Shown: in pieces, positions 43,587 to 52,747 of the stretch
Position numbering within the stretch: the first letter of the stretch is position 1
How the letters are laid out: the number at the start of each line of letters is the position of its first letter
Assembly (NCBI GenBank): GCA_020073445.1
Contig: JAIQFE010000005.1
Span: 124,001 to 188,000 of the forward strand
Direction: 5' to 3'
Length of the DNA: 64,000 bases
Source: Terriglobia bacterium
Lineage (GTDB): Bacteria > Acidobacteriota > Terriglobia > Bryobacterales > Bryobacteraceae
Made by a program: the position numbers and the translations under genes
Notes under the pieces: model-generated
What the model saw: the letters and a program-made list of their open reading frames with translations, nothing else
What the model was told of the DNA's origin: nothing
Databases searched by the model: none

Positions 43587-44274
43587 CAACAAACGGCTCC
43601 AGTTTCGGGCGTGTTTCCTCCATCACCCCAACTGGCGGCACAGCAGGCTCCGCCAAGTGCTGCGCGGCTGCCTTTTTCGCTGCTCCGTACTGCTCGCCTA
43701 CCCGGTTTACGTAATCCTGAGTCTCCGGATACGGCGGAATCCACTTGTACTTCTGAACGGCCCCCGGCCCGGCGTTATATGCCGCCAGTGCCAGGCGATC
43801 GTCCTTATACAGGTCCTGTAAATACTTAAGATAGCGTACTCCCGCCTCGATGTTCTGGCGCGGGTCGAAACTGTCGCTCACGCCCAGGTCGCGTGCCGTG
43901 GGCGGCATCAGTTGCATCAGGCCCTGGGCTCCCTTGGGCGAAATTGCGTACGGGTTATAGTTGCTCTCCACCTGAATGATGGAGTGCACCAGCAGGGGAT
44001 CCACCTGATTGTCGCGTGCGGCTTTCTCCACCATCTCGGAAATATCGATGGAGGGCTCCTGCCGGACTGCGGGCGAATTCACCGGAGCAACGCTGCGTAC
44101 CAGTTTGCCGGTGCGGCGATCGGCGCGCACGACCAACTTCTTTTGCGATGCGGGTTGAGACGAGTTTTCCACAGCCGGGATGTTCCCAGCAGCGGCCAGT
44201 CGAAGGGGGGAGGCGGCCAGCAGCATGGCAAGTGCCGATATGAAACAAATATACACCTTTTTGTTCGTCAACAT
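43546..44274 (-). CDS. SLT-family lytic transglycosylase
   Basis: 242 residues from ATG 44274, chosen for the signal peptide that follows (KKVYICFISALAMLLAASPLR); ATG 44298 is also in frame. SLT domain: catalytic Glu in VHSIIQVESNYNPYAISPKGAQGLMQLMPPTARDLG, and LALAAYNAGPGAV. Cuts glycan strands with 1,6-anhydro product formation. The tail LEPFVDAEGRLHLRTTQQ overlaps the amidase start, so two wall hydrolases are translationally linked. Confidence 0.92.
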   Translation of the reverse strand: MLTNKKVYICFISALAMLLAASPLRLAAAGNIPAVENSSQPASQKKLVVRADRRTGKLVRSVAPVNSPAVRQEPSIDISEMVEKAARDNQVDPLLVHSIIQVESNYNPYAISPKGAQGLMQLMPPTARDLGVSDSFDPRQNIEAGVRYLKYLQDLYKDDRLALAAYNAGPGAVQKYKWIPPYPETQDYVNRVGEQYGAAKKAAAQHLAEPAVPPVGVMEETRPKLEPFVDAEGRLHLRTTQQ

Positions 44275-44501
44275 GCTGGTGGCGATTGCTACTATCATCT
44301 CATGCCTAGACCCAGGCAGTCCGCGCGGAAACTGCAAGCCGCTTTGAGAGTTATCGGCCGGATGTGGAATCTGCTGACCGCCAGCATTCGACTCACTAGT
44401 CCGGGGCCTGTTCCTGCGTCCAGTAGTCCACATAAACTGTTCAAAAGGCATTACTTATCGTCCTTGTCAAGCCTATCCTTGCCAAACCTGCCGGGGACGC
44501 G

Positions 44502-45251
44502 ATGAGCGAGACCTCGTCCCACTACATAGAGTTTGTCGACGTTTATAAGACGTTCGATAAGCCGGTTTTAGTCGACGTGAGCTTTCATGTTGACGCCGGC
44601 GAGACGCTGGCCATCATCGGGCGGAGCGGCGTCGGCAAATCCGTGAGCCTGGGGCACATCATGGGTTTCCTGAAGCCGGACCAAGGCCGCGTGTATGTTT
44701 CCTACGCCGACATTACTGACATGCCCGAAGCCGAGTTGCGCAGGATTCGCAAGAAAGTGACTATGGTCTTCCAGTCGGGCGCGCTGTTCGATTCGCTCAC
44801 CGTGGGGGAGAACATTCTGTTTTCGCTCGAGACGCGCGACGATTACAACGAGCAAAATAAGGAAGACGTGGTTCGTGGGCTGCTGAATCTGGTGGACCTG
44901 GGCGACGCCATCGACGTCTACCCGACTGATCTGTCGACGGGACACAAGCGCGCTGTGGCGATCGCGCGAGCTCTTGCGGCACAACCCGAATGCATTCTCT
45001 ACGACGAGCCCACCACCATGGTGGATCCGATCATGAGCGATCACCTGATCGGCCTGATGCTGCGGCTGAAGAACCAGCTTCGGTTGACGGCAGTGGTGGT
45101 TACCCACGATCTGGATCTGATGCGCCGGGTCGCCGACAAGGTGGTGGTGTTGTTTGAAGGCCAGGCTATTTATTTCGGGCCGGTGGCGGAGCTGGGCAAA
45201 TCTGAGCATCCTCATATCAAAGAGTTCCTGGCGATGGACCAGGTAGCGTGA
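44502..45251 (+). CDS. ABC transporter ATP-binding protein, MlaF-like
   Basis: 249 residues. Walker A GRSGVGKS, Q-loop VFQSGALFDSLTV, signature LSTGHKRAVAIARAL (LSGGQ variant) and Walker B CILYDEPTTMVDP, with H-loop VVTHD. The sequence is close to the Mla/Mce lipid transporter ATPase, which maintains outer-membrane asymmetry, but mlaE and mlaD are not adjacent. The stop overlaps the coaD start (GTGA). Confidence 0.88.
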   Translation: MSETSSHYIEFVDVYKTFDKPVLVDVSFHVDAGETLAIIGRSGVGKSVSLGHIMGFLKPDQGRVYVSYADITDMPEAELRRIRKKVTMVFQSGALFDSLTVGENILFSLETRDDYNEQNKEDVVRGLLNLVDLGDAIDVYPTDLSTGHKRAVAIARALAAQPECILYDEPTTMVDPIMSDHLIGLMLRLKNQLRLTAVVVTHDLDLMRRVADKVVVLFEGQAIYFGPVAELGKSEHPHIKEFLAMDQVA

Positions 45252-45763
45252 GTACGATAAAATCAGTTTTGCCGTCCAGTCTTGTCGCAATCTACCCGGG
45301 ATCGTTCGACCCGATCACCAACGGGCACTTGGATCTGATTGCCCGGAGCAGCCGGATGGCTGGGCGACTGATTGTCGCGGTGCTTCGCAACCAGGCCAAG
45401 CATCCATTATTTAGTGTGGAAGAGCGCCTGGAAATGATCGCGGAGGTCGTAAAGCCGTACCCGAACGTGGAGATCGCGGCGTTCGAGGGGCTGCTGGTGG
45501 ATTTTGCGGCTTCGCGTGGGGCGACCATGATCGTGCGCGGAATGCGGGCCGTCTCCGACTATGAACTGGAATGGGAGATGGCACTGATGAACCGGCGGCT
45601 GAAGCCGGAGATCGAGACCGTGTTCCTGATGGCTGGCGAGGAGTATTCGTTCATCAGCTCGCACCTGGTGAAGGAAGTTGCCGCACTGGGAGGGAACGTG
45701 AGCGACGTGGTGCCGCCTTCGGTGGAACAACGGTTGAAGAAGAGAATTGCAGCTGTAAAGTAG
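45248..45763 (+). CDS. coaD: Phosphopantetheine adenylyltransferase
   Basis: 171 residues from GTG 45248. Nucleotidyltransferase motif AIYPGSFDPITNGHLDLI (T/HxGH equivalent is NGHLD), AVLRNQAKHPLFSVEERLEM, RGMRAVSDYELEWEMALMNRRL and EYSFISSHLVKEVAALGGNV. Catalyses the penultimate step of coenzyme A synthesis. The ~9-residue N-terminal extension before VAIYPGS is unusual. Translationally coupled to the mlaF-like gene. Confidence 0.96.
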   Translation: MSTIKSVLPSSLVAIYPGSFDPITNGHLDLIARSSRMAGRLIVAVLRNQAKHPLFSVEERLEMIAEVVKPYPNVEIAAFEGLLVDFAASRGATMIVRGMRAVSDYELEWEMALMNRRLKPEIETVFLMAGEEYSFISSHLVKEVAALGGNVSDVVPPSVEQRLKKRIAAVK

Positions 45764-45854
45764 GGGACAGCCAGCCGATTTCGGCGAGACAGTTCGGACC
45801 GGTCTGAATTCGTTCATCGAAATCGGAGGCAGTCCCCGAGAATGTGGAGGAGTG

Positions 45855-47042
45855 ATGCCGACAGTACAGGAACTAGCCGAAAGAATTTCGTGGATCAGTG
45901 AATCGTCCACCATGAAGGTGGCTGCCGAGGCGGACCGCCAGCGTCGCGAAGGCGTCGACGTGGTCGACTTCAGCGCGGGTGAGCCGGATTTTCCGACTCC
46001 CGATAACATCAAGAACGCGGCCATCGAAGCGCTGCGGCAGAACTTCACTAAGTACACGCCGGTCAGCGGAACAGTCGAGCTGAAGCAGACCATCTGCGAC
46101 TATCACAAGCGCAGCTACGGCACCTCTTATTCCCCTAAGGAGTGCATCGCGACCGTCGGCGGCAAGCACGCGATCTTCAATCTGGTCCAGGCTCTGATCG
46201 ATCCGGGCGATGAAGTGATCATCCCGGTGCCGTACTGGGTTACGTACAAGGACGTGGTCAACTTCGCCGCGGGCAAGTGCGTATTCGTGGATACGGACGA
46301 GCAGGAAGGTTTCGTTCTCTCGGCCGCGCAGGTGGAGCGTCATTTGACGCCCAAGACGCGGATGATCATCCTCAACTCGCCCTGCAATCCCAGTGGCGCG
46401 GTCTACGAACGGTCGGAGATGGAGAAGATTTTCCGGATGGCCAAGGATCGTGGCATCTGGGTCATGACCGACGAATGCTACGAGAGGTTCCTTTATGACA
46501 GCGAGCTGTTCTCGCTGGCTTCGCTGCCGGACGCTAAGGATACGGTAGTGGTAGCCGGGTCGCTCTCGAAAACTTATGCGATGACCGGTTGGCGCATGGG
46601 TTTTGTTCTGGCTCCCGCGCCGGTGGTCGCGGGAATCAACAAGCTGCAGAGCCATACGACGTCGAATCCGACGTCCATCACGCAGAAAGCGGCGATCGAA
46701 GCGCTGCGCGGGCCGCAGGAATCGGTGGCGATTATGCTGGCGGAGTATCGCCGGCGGCGGGATTACGTGATCGACCGGCTGCGCAAGATTCCGGGCGTGA
46801 AGGCCCAGGAGCCTCGTGGCGCGTTCTACGCGTATCCCAACGTGAGCGCGGCGTTTCGCAACGGCATTTCGAGCTCGCTCGAATTCTCCGAAAAACTGCT
46901 GGCAGAAGAGCACGTGGCCGTGGTCCCCGGGGAAGCATTCGGAACAGCCGATCACATTCGTCTGTCCTACGCGACCTCGATGAAAGAACTGGAGCGCGGA
47001 TTGGATCGTATCGAGCGGTTTATTAAAGCTCGGGTCTCGTGA
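45855..47042 (+). CDS. Class I PLP aminotransferase (aspartate aminotransferase type)
   Basis: 395 residues from ATG 45855 (in-frame GTG 45852). Features: DFSAGEPDFPTPDNI, the Asn of NSPCNPSGAVYE, PLP lysine in GSLSKTYAMTGWRMG, and C-terminal substrate Arg in HIRLSYATS. The family transfers amino groups between aspartate/prephenate and 2-oxoglutarate. Preceded by GGAGG. Followed 10 bases on by manA. Confidence 0.93.
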   Translation: MPTVQELAERISWISESSTMKVAAEADRQRREGVDVVDFSAGEPDFPTPDNIKNAAIEALRQNFTKYTPVSGTVELKQTICDYHKRSYGTSYSPKECIATVGGKHAIFNLVQALIDPGDEVIIPVPYWVTYKDVVNFAAGKCVFVDTDEQEGFVLSAAQVERHLTPKTRMIILNSPCNPSGAVYERSEMEKIFRMAKDRGIWVMTDECYERFLYDSELFSLASLPDAKDTVVVAGSLSKTYAMTGWRMGFVLAPAPVVAGINKLQSHTTSNPTSITQKAAIEALRGPQESVAIMLAEYRRRRDYVIDRLRKIPGVKAQEPRGAFYAYPNVSAAFRNGISSSLEFSEKLLAEEHVAVVPGEAFGTADHIRLSYATSMKELERGLDRIERFIKARVS

Positions 47043-47052
47043 ACGAAAAGAG

Positions 47053-47778
47053 ATGCTGACGCGGCTCACTCCGCGCCTCGTGCCCAAGGTGTGGGGCTCG
47101 AAACGTCTGGAGCCTCTGTTTCCAGACAACACGGAGAAGATCGGTGAAGTCTGGTTCGAAGGCGTGCCCGATCTTCCACTGCTGATCAAGTTCCTGTTTA
47201 CGACGGAACCCTTGTCGGTACAGGTCCATCCTGAAGGCAAGACGGAAATGTGGCACATCCTGGCAGCCGAGCCGGGTGCGAAGATCGCTGCTGGATTTCG
47301 TGAACCAATCACGGAACAGCGGCTACGTGAGTCCGCGCTCTCGGGCGAAATCGAACAACTGCTCGAATGGCACGAGGCGCGTCCCGGCGATACATTCTTC
47401 ATTCCCGCGGGAACGGTTCACGCTATCGGCGCCGGATTAACGCTGTGCGAAATCCAACAGTGGTCGGATGTCACGTACCGCTTGTTCGATTATGGCCGTC
47501 CACGCGAACTGCATCTGGATGAGGGGACGCGCGTGAGCCAGCTGGGTCCGCATCCGGCGCGGCAGAGTGCTCGCGAAGGAGTGCTGGTCACTTGTCCATT
47601 TTTTACTACTGAAAGAGTACGCATGGATGGCAGCGTATCCCGCAAGGCCAGCATGATCGTAGTTCTCGAAGGAAACCTGGAGATCGATGGCCAGCCCGCT
47701 AAGGCAGGCGAAGCTTGGTATGCGGACAAGGCGACCGTCGAACTGCTAGGGCGGGCGACCGTCCTGCTTACCTCTTAA
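47053..47778 (+). CDS. manA: Class I mannose-6-phosphate isomerase
   Basis: 241 residues, shorter than the ~390-residue E. coli enzyme, resembling the compact Bacillus type. Zinc ligands are visible: Gln and His in LSVQVHPEGKTEMW with a following Glu, and His in IPAGTVHAIGAGLTLCEIQQ. Interconverts mannose 6-phosphate and fructose 6-phosphate. Its stop overlaps the convergent CPBP protease gene by four bases. Confidence 0.9.
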   Translation: MLTRLTPRLVPKVWGSKRLEPLFPDNTEKIGEVWFEGVPDLPLLIKFLFTTEPLSVQVHPEGKTEMWHILAAEPGAKIAAGFREPITEQRLRESALSGEIEQLLEWHEARPGDTFFIPAGTVHAIGAGLTLCEIQQWSDVTYRLFDYGRPRELHLDEGTRVSQLGPHPARQSAREGVLVTCPFFTTERVRMDGSVSRKASMIVVLEGNLEIDGQPAKAGEAWYADKATVELLGRATVLLTS

Positions 47779-48740
47779 GAGAAGAAAACCTTCATGGTGG
47801 TCACCGTGAGGGCGTGCGTAACCATCGAAGCGCGGATGCTGCTAGCTTGGCGGAAGGCCAAACCATAGAAGATTCCGGCCACCGCCGCCAGCAGCGCGAA
47901 ACGCCAGTTGGGAAACGATCCTCGGGGCAAATGCACCGCTCCGAACAGGAGCGAGGTCGCGATCAGGCCGGCCCATTCGTTCCGCAGCCAGCTTACGAGC
48001 CACTGCTGCAGCAGCCCGCGGAAGAAAAACTCCTCGCCTAGCGACACAACCCACAACGCACCGAAGAAATTGAGCACCACAATGACCGGGGTCCTGGTCC
48101 AGGAGGGCGCGGGCGGATGGAACTTGGCGAATCCGATCCACCAGGCCAGCGCCGCCACTACCGGCAGCATCACCAGGAAGAAGAGCGCGCCGATTTTCCA
48201 TTCGCGAGCCGAGGGCCAGAATCCGAAGCCGACGCCCTGCACGCGGCGGACGCTCAATAGCGCAAATGCGCCGGTGCGGATCCACATGGCGGTTCCCAGG
48301 ATCTCGAGCGGCAGTTTCGGATCGGGACGAACGTACAGGGTCGCGAAGACTTTGGCCAGAACCACGGCCGCCATCAGCGCTAGCAATAGCAGGTCGGCCG
48401 CGGGCTTTTGCGGCAGTACGATGTACCAGAAAGAAACCAGTCCAGCTAGTAGCGCGATCCCGGCCAGGGATTGCCACCGGAACGATCCTAAGGCCAGCGA
48501 CGCCGCGCAGTAAGGCGCTATCGCCGCTAGAACCAGGAGCGCGGCCACACCCGCGGGCCGCAGTTTCTCGAGCTTCTTGCGCCAGGTTTCGATCCCCAGG
48601 GTCAAGAAAAGAGTCGCTTCCAGCAGAAACGCCGGAAGGGCGGCCAGGACCACGGAAGAAGGGATCCCTTGTTGCAGGGCATAGACATATCCCGCCGTCG
48701 CGCAGGCCAGCCAGAATAGCGGCAGGGCCCAGAAGATCAT
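47775..48740 (-). CDS. CPBP-family intramembrane protease
   Basis: 321 residues and about eight membrane helices. The family motifs lie in the C-terminal third: EEFFFRGLLQQWLV (EExxxR) and SLLFGAVHLPRG (HxxxB-like). Related to CAAX prenyl proteases, but in bacteria the substrates are mostly unknown; some process peptides or confer bacteriocin immunity. Confidence 0.9.
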   Translation of the reverse strand: MIFWALPLFWLACATAGYVYALQQGIPSSVVLAALPAFLLEATLFLTLGIETWRKKLEKLRPAGVAALLVLAAIAPYCAASLALGSFRWQSLAGIALLAGLVSFWYIVLPQKPAADLLLLALMAAVVLAKVFATLYVRPDPKLPLEILGTAMWIRTGAFALLSVRRVQGVGFGFWPSAREWKIGALFFLVMLPVVAALAWWIGFAKFHPPAPSWTRTPVIVVLNFFGALWVVSLGEEFFFRGLLQQWLVSWLRNEWAGLIATSLLFGAVHLPRGSFPNWRFALLAAVAGIFYGLAFRQASSIRASMVTHALTVTTMKVFFS

Positions 48741-48819
48741 GCTTGTCGGTCCATGTTAACAAGTGCGGGCAGCAAGTACGTAACCTTTCCTTGCATCGCG
48801 AGTATTCTCGTATGTAACC

Positions 48820-49401
48820 GTGAACACATTGGTTAACAGCACAGACAACGCGGTAATGGCGGAAGTGAGCGCGGGGAAGGTGGCCCGGCTCGCGGTGCTG
48901 TTCGAGCGCTACCACCGACCGTTGTTTCGCTACTTTGTTTCGATGAACGGAAACCGGGAGCAGGCCGAGGATCTGGTGCAGGAAGTTTTCTTTCGCATGC
49001 TGCGCTACCGGACCAGCTATGATCCGGCGCAATCGTTCACGGCATGGATGTATCAGATCGCGCGAAACGCGGGAGTGGATCAGGTAAGGAAGCGAGGCAC
49101 GGCACAAGTGGTGGATATAGATACGTTCGTGGATCGGCGCGCGGAACTGGTTTCCGCGTCTCCGGGACCGGAAGAGAGTGTATCGCGCGGTCAGGATCTG
49201 GCGCTGTTGCGCCGCGCGATGGACCAGTTGCCCGAGGATAAGCGCGAAATCCTGGTACTGAGCCGGTTCCAGGGAATGAAGCATGAGGATATCGCCGAAG
49301 TGCTGGGCTGCGAAGTGGGAACCGTAAAGGTGCGCGTGTATCGTGCGATCCGCGCGCTGGAACAGATTTATTTCACGTTGGAGAAAGAAAAAGCATCATG
49401 A
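48820..49401 (+). CDS. ECF sigma-70 factor
   Basis: 193 residues from GTG 48820. Region 2 reads LFERYHRPLFRYFVSMNGNREQAEDLVQEVFFRML with FTAWMYQIARNAGVDQVRKR; region 4 reads MDQLPEDKREILVLSRFQGMKHEDIAEVLGCEVGTVKVRVYRAIRAL. Its stop overlaps the start of the zinc-finger anti-sigma gene by four bases, the standard pairing. TATTCT at 48803-48808 may be its -10. Probably autoregulated. Confidence 0.95.
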   Translation: MNTLVNSTDNAVMAEVSAGKVARLAVLFERYHRPLFRYFVSMNGNREQAEDLVQEVFFRMLRYRTSYDPAQSFTAWMYQIARNAGVDQVRKRGTAQVVDIDTFVDRRAELVSASPGPEESVSRGQDLALLRRAMDQLPEDKREILVLSRFQGMKHEDIAEVLGCEVGTVKVRVYRAIRALEQIYFTLEKEKAS

Positions 49402-50195
49402 CCTGCGAAGAAGCCAAAACTCGGATGACGGACTACTGGAGCCGCACCCTGGGTGAGGCCGGTGAGACGGAGTTTAACGCGCACCTGGCCTCCTGCGAGA
49501 CATGCCGGAGCGAAGTGTCGCGCGTCGGCGCGCTGTGGCAAGGGCTGGATCTTCTGCCGCTGGAGGAACCCAGCGGGAAAGTGCGGGATCGGTTCTACGA
49601 AATGCTGGGAGCGTATCGACAGGGGCTGGCAGCTGCCGAAGCGCGTCCGGCAAAGCGCTGGTGGACCATACCGGCGTGGCAGATGGCGGCCGCGGCCGGG
49701 CTGGTCGCGGTGGGTCTGGGGATCGGATATGGAGTGCGCGGGAACGGACCACTCTTTGGGGGGGCGCCCGCGGAAGTATCGCAGTTAAGGGAGGAGGTAG
49801 CGAATATGCGGCAGTTGGTGGCGTTGTCTTTGATGCAGCAGCAGTCGGCGAGCGATCGGTTGAGAGGCGTCAGCTGGGCATATCGTGCCGAGCCGTCCGA
49901 CCGGGAGGTTCTGGGGGCTCTGGTGTCGGCGGTGAATCATGACGCAAACGTGAACGTCCGGCTGGCGGCAGTGGATGCGCTGCGAAGATTTTCGGCGAGT
50001 CCGGAGACCGGCCGCGCGGCGTTGCAGTCGCTATCGAAGCAGACGACGCCAATCGTGCAAGTGGCGCTCATCGATCTCCTAGTGGATTTGAAGGATCCCC
50101 AGGCAGCGCCGGAACTGCGCCGGTTGTCGGGAAACGAAACGGCGAATGAAGGTGTTCGGCAAAAGGCCCAATGGGCATTGGAGAGACTGCAATGA
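49398..50195 (+). CDS. Zinc-finger anti-sigma factor with HEAT-like periplasmic repeats
   Basis: 265 residues. N-terminal zf-HC2 domain CEEAKTRMTDYWSR ... AHLASCETC (HxxxCxxC). A membrane helix near residues 93-113 (WQMAAAAGLVAVGLGIGYGV), a short coiled-coil (VSQLREEVANMRQLVAL), then HEAT-like helices (SAVNHDANVNVRLAAVDALRRF, TTPIVQVALIDLLVDLKDPQAAPELRRL, GVRQKAQWALERL). The extra-cytoplasmic HEAT part is uncommon for anti-sigma factors and could be the sensing domain. Overlaps both neighbours by four bases. Confidence 0.88.
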   Translation: MTCEEAKTRMTDYWSRTLGEAGETEFNAHLASCETCRSEVSRVGALWQGLDLLPLEEPSGKVRDRFYEMLGAYRQGLAAAEARPAKRWWTIPAWQMAAAAGLVAVGLGIGYGVRGNGPLFGGAPAEVSQLREEVANMRQLVALSLMQQQSASDRLRGVSWAYRAEPSDREVLGALVSAVNHDANVNVRLAAVDALRRFSASPETGRAALQSLSKQTTPIVQVALIDLLVDLKDPQAAPELRRLSGNETANEGVRQKAQWALERLQ

Positions 50196-51046
50196 ATAGA
50201 TTCCTGATGGGTGGAATGATCGTTGGAATGATAGCTGCGCTGGGAGCGCTGCCGGCGCCTGCCCAAAACCCGGTCCAAAACCCGCTCCAAAACCCAGCCG
50301 AGAACCAAAACTCCGCGCAGATTACGGTCGCGTTCAGTAACCCTTCGCAACCTCGCAGGCTGGTTGTGAAAACCCTGATGCATAAGGTGACCATCAAGGG
50401 TTACGACGGAAAGGACGCGATCATTGAATCGTCGGCCATCTCCGAGAGGCGCCGCAGGGAAAGAAACATTCCGCCGGGTATGCATCCCCTGAACGTGGGC
50501 AGAGGCGGCATAGAGGTTACCGAGGCCAATAACGTTGTCACGGTCAGCGCGGAAACGCCGCTTGGCGGGGGCGACATCCAGATTCAGGTGCCGGTAGAGA
50601 CCTCGGTGACGGTGAACACCATCAATAATGGTGTCAGTGTCGAGAATATTTCAGGCGAGATCGAGGTGGAAAGCGTGAACGGCGGGGTCTCGGTGACCAA
50701 CTCTTCTGGCTCCGTTGTAGCTACTTCCATGAACGGCAAGGTGACTGTCGTTTTGGACAAAGTGGCTCCGGGCAAGGCCATGAGCTTCTCCAGCATGAAC
50801 GGAACGATCGATGTGACGCTGCCCGCCGACATCAAGGCTAACCTGAAGATGAAGGTCGATAACGGCGATGTCTATACGGACTTTGACGTAAAGGTCACCA
50901 ACGAGGCGTTCGATACAACGGAGTCGAAAACCGGGAAGGGCGTCCGAATTCGTGGGAACCGGACAACCTACGGAACCATCAACGGCGGCGGCCCTGAGAT
51001 GCAGTTCACCACGTTCAACGGTCGCATCCTGATTCACAAGAAGTAG
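50192..51046 (+). CDS. Secreted DUF4097-type beta-helix protein
   Basis: 284 residues from ATG 50192, which overlaps the anti-sigma stop. Signal peptide to about residue 24, a repeated NPVQNPLQNPAENQN stretch, then beta-rung repeats TINNGVSVE, SVNGGVSVT, SMNGKVTVV, SMNGTIDVT, TINGGGPEM and TFNGRILIH. Same fold as the gene at 25634. Co-transcription with sigma and anti-sigma factors makes it a probable output or signal protein of that regulatory unit. Confidence 0.85.
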   Translation: MNRFLMGGMIVGMIAALGALPAPAQNPVQNPLQNPAENQNSAQITVAFSNPSQPRRLVVKTLMHKVTIKGYDGKDAIIESSAISERRRRERNIPPGMHPLNVGRGGIEVTEANNVVTVSAETPLGGGDIQIQVPVETSVTVNTINNGVSVENISGEIEVESVNGGVSVTNSSGSVVATSMNGKVTVVLDKVAPGKAMSFSSMNGTIDVTLPADIKANLKMKVDNGDVYTDFDVKVTNEAFDTTESKTGKGVRIRGNRTTYGTINGGGPEMQFTTFNGRILIHKK

Positions 51047-51048
51047 TA

Positions 51049-51069
51049 GGGCCGGCCTGAGTCCGGCCC
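51049..51069. terminator. GC hairpin after the sigma/anti-sigma/DUF4097 operon
   Basis: Arms GGGCCGG (51049-51055) and CCGGCCC (51063-51069) with a seven-base loop, directly after the stop codon. No U run; could stop transcription weakly or be a dispersed palindrome. Confidence 0.45.
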
Positions 51070-51091
51070 CACCGGGTAAAATGAGCCTTCT

Positions 51092-52261
51092 ATGGCCCGT
51101 TTCCCCGGCGTCGACTATTTGCGGATCGATTCGCTCTTCAGCGAGCAGGAGTTGCTGGTCCGCGAGACCGCCCGGCGGTTCGTCGACGAGCGGGTGCTTC
51201 CGCTGATTCGCGATTGCTTTCGCGACGCGCGATTTCCCAAAGAGCTGATCCCCGAAATGGCGAGCCTGGGATTCCTGGGCGCCAACCTCGAAGGCTACGG
51301 CTGCGCCGGCATGAACAACGTGGAATACGGCCTGATCATGCAGGAGCTGGAGCGCGGCGATTCCGGCCTGCGCAGTTTCGTGAGCGTGCAGGGCGCGCTG
51401 GTGATGTATCCCATCCTCACGTTCGGCAGCGAGGAGCAGAAGCAGCGCTGGCTGCCGCGGTTACAATCCGGAGCCGCGATCGGCTGCTTCGGATTGACCG
51501 AGCCGGGGTTCGGATCGAATCCCGCGGGGATGCTGACTCGGGCGAAACGCGACGGCGGCGACTGGATTCTCTCGGGTGAGAAGACGTGGATCACAAACGG
51601 TTCGGTTGCCGACGTGGCCGTGGTCTGGGCTCGCGCCGAGGACGGCATCCGGGGTTTTCTGATCGAGCGCGGAACTCCCGGATTCAGTGCGTCGGAGATT
51701 CACGGAAAGTTGTCCATGCGGGCGTCTGTGACTTCGAGTCTGAAACTCGACGATTGCCGCGTGCCTGAGGCCGCCATGCTGCCGGGGGCAAAGGGGCTCA
51801 AATCTGCACTCAGCTGCCTGACGCAAGCGCGCTACGGGATCGGATGGGGTGTGATAGGCGCGGCGATGGATTGCTATGAAACCGCGCGCGCATATTCGAT
51901 CGCGCGCAAACAGTTCGACGGGCAGCCGATCGCCTCGCACCAACTGGTACAGGCCAAACTGGCGGACATGATCACCGAGATCACCAAGGCGCAATTGTTG
52001 GCCGTGCAGGTGGGCCGGCTCAAGGATCAGGGGCAGGCCGACGCGGCGCATGTTTCCATGCTCAAGCGGAATAACGCCGCCATGGCGCTCGAATGCGCCC
52101 GGGAGTCGCGCGATCTGCTGGGCGCCAACGGGATCATGGACGAGTACCCGATCATGCGTCATATGTGCAACTTAGAGACCGTCAAAACCTATGAGGGGAC
52201 GGACCATATTCACGTGCTGGTGATCGGGGAGCGGGTGACGGGGATTGCGGCGTATAAATAG
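51092..52261 (+). CDS. gcdH: Glutaryl-CoA dehydrogenase-type acyl-CoA dehydrogenase
   Basis: 389 residues. Acyl-CoA dehydrogenase blocks: FGLTEPGFGSNPAGM, SGEKTWITNGSVADVAVVWAR, QARYGIGWGVIGAAMDCYETARAYSIARKQFDGQPIASHQLVQAKLADM and ANGIMDEYPIMRHMCNLETVKTYEGTDHIHVLVIGERVTG. The catalytic Glu is that of YEGT; overall order and length fit glutaryl-CoA dehydrogenase, which makes crotonyl-CoA in lysine and tryptophan breakdown. In most relatives the next residues are HD, here DH. TAAAAT lies nine bases before the ATG. Confidence 0.88.
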   Translation: MARFPGVDYLRIDSLFSEQELLVRETARRFVDERVLPLIRDCFRDARFPKELIPEMASLGFLGANLEGYGCAGMNNVEYGLIMQELERGDSGLRSFVSVQGALVMYPILTFGSEEQKQRWLPRLQSGAAIGCFGLTEPGFGSNPAGMLTRAKRDGGDWILSGEKTWITNGSVADVAVVWARAEDGIRGFLIERGTPGFSASEIHGKLSMRASVTSSLKLDDCRVPEAAMLPGAKGLKSALSCLTQARYGIGWGVIGAAMDCYETARAYSIARKQFDGQPIASHQLVQAKLADMITEITKAQLLAVQVGRLKDQGQADAAHVSMLKRNNAAMALECARESRDLLGANGIMDEYPIMRHMCNLETVKTYEGTDHIHVLVIGERVTGIAAYK

Positions 52262-52300
52262 GGGGCATGCTAACATGATGGGAGCCCCTCGGGTAGCCGT

Positions 52301-52747
52301 ATGATCTACTTTATTACCTTCATCCATATCGTCGTGTGCGTGGTTCTCGTTGCCGTGGTATTGCTGCAGAGCGGCAAGGCCGCCGACCTGGCGGGAGCGT
52401 TCGGCGGAATGGGATCGCAGACCGTTTTCGGGCCGCGCGGTTCGGCGACGGTGCTTTCGAAGGCCACCACGATCTCGGCAGTCCTGTTCATGCTGACTTC
52501 GCTGACGCTTTCGATCCTGGCGACACGGGGAGGCAGCGCGACGCCGGATCTGCTGAAGAAGGCCATCCCGCCCGCGGGGCAAACGGCTCCGGCTCAGTCG
52601 AAAGCGCCGGCACCGGGAGGGACCGTGCCGATCACGGTGCAGAGTGGACCTGTAGGCGGCCAGCAGTCGGCCCCGCAAACGGTTCCGGTACCGGTGGCGC
52701 CGGCGCCAGCGACTCCGCCGCCAGCGGCCCCCTCGCCGCAGAAGTAG
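52301..52747 (+). CDS. secG: Preprotein translocase subunit SecG
   Basis: 148 residues. Two membrane helices (residues 3-22 and about 58-76) flank the conserved cytoplasmic loop LLQSGKAADLAGAFGGMGSQTVFGPRGSATVLSKATT. The C-terminal ~65 residues are Pro/Ala-rich and disordered, longer than in E. coli (110 residues in total). Part of the SecYEG channel. Followed by a tRNA gene as in many bacteria. Confidence 0.95.
   Translation: MIYFITFIHIVVCVVLVAVVLLQSGKAADLAGAFGGMGSQTVFGPRGSATVLSKATTISAVLFMLTSLTLSILATRGGSATPDLLKKAIPPAGQTAPAQSKAPAPGGTVPITVQSGPVGGQQSAPQTVPVPVAPAPATPPPAAPSPQK

Noticed and set aside
45873-47402. 509-codon minus frame opposite the aminotransferase and manA
   Set aside because: Antisense shadow of two recognisable enzymes.
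47842-49284. 480-codon minus frame spanning the CPBP and sigma genes
   Set aside because: Crosses two supported genes on different strands; no domain.
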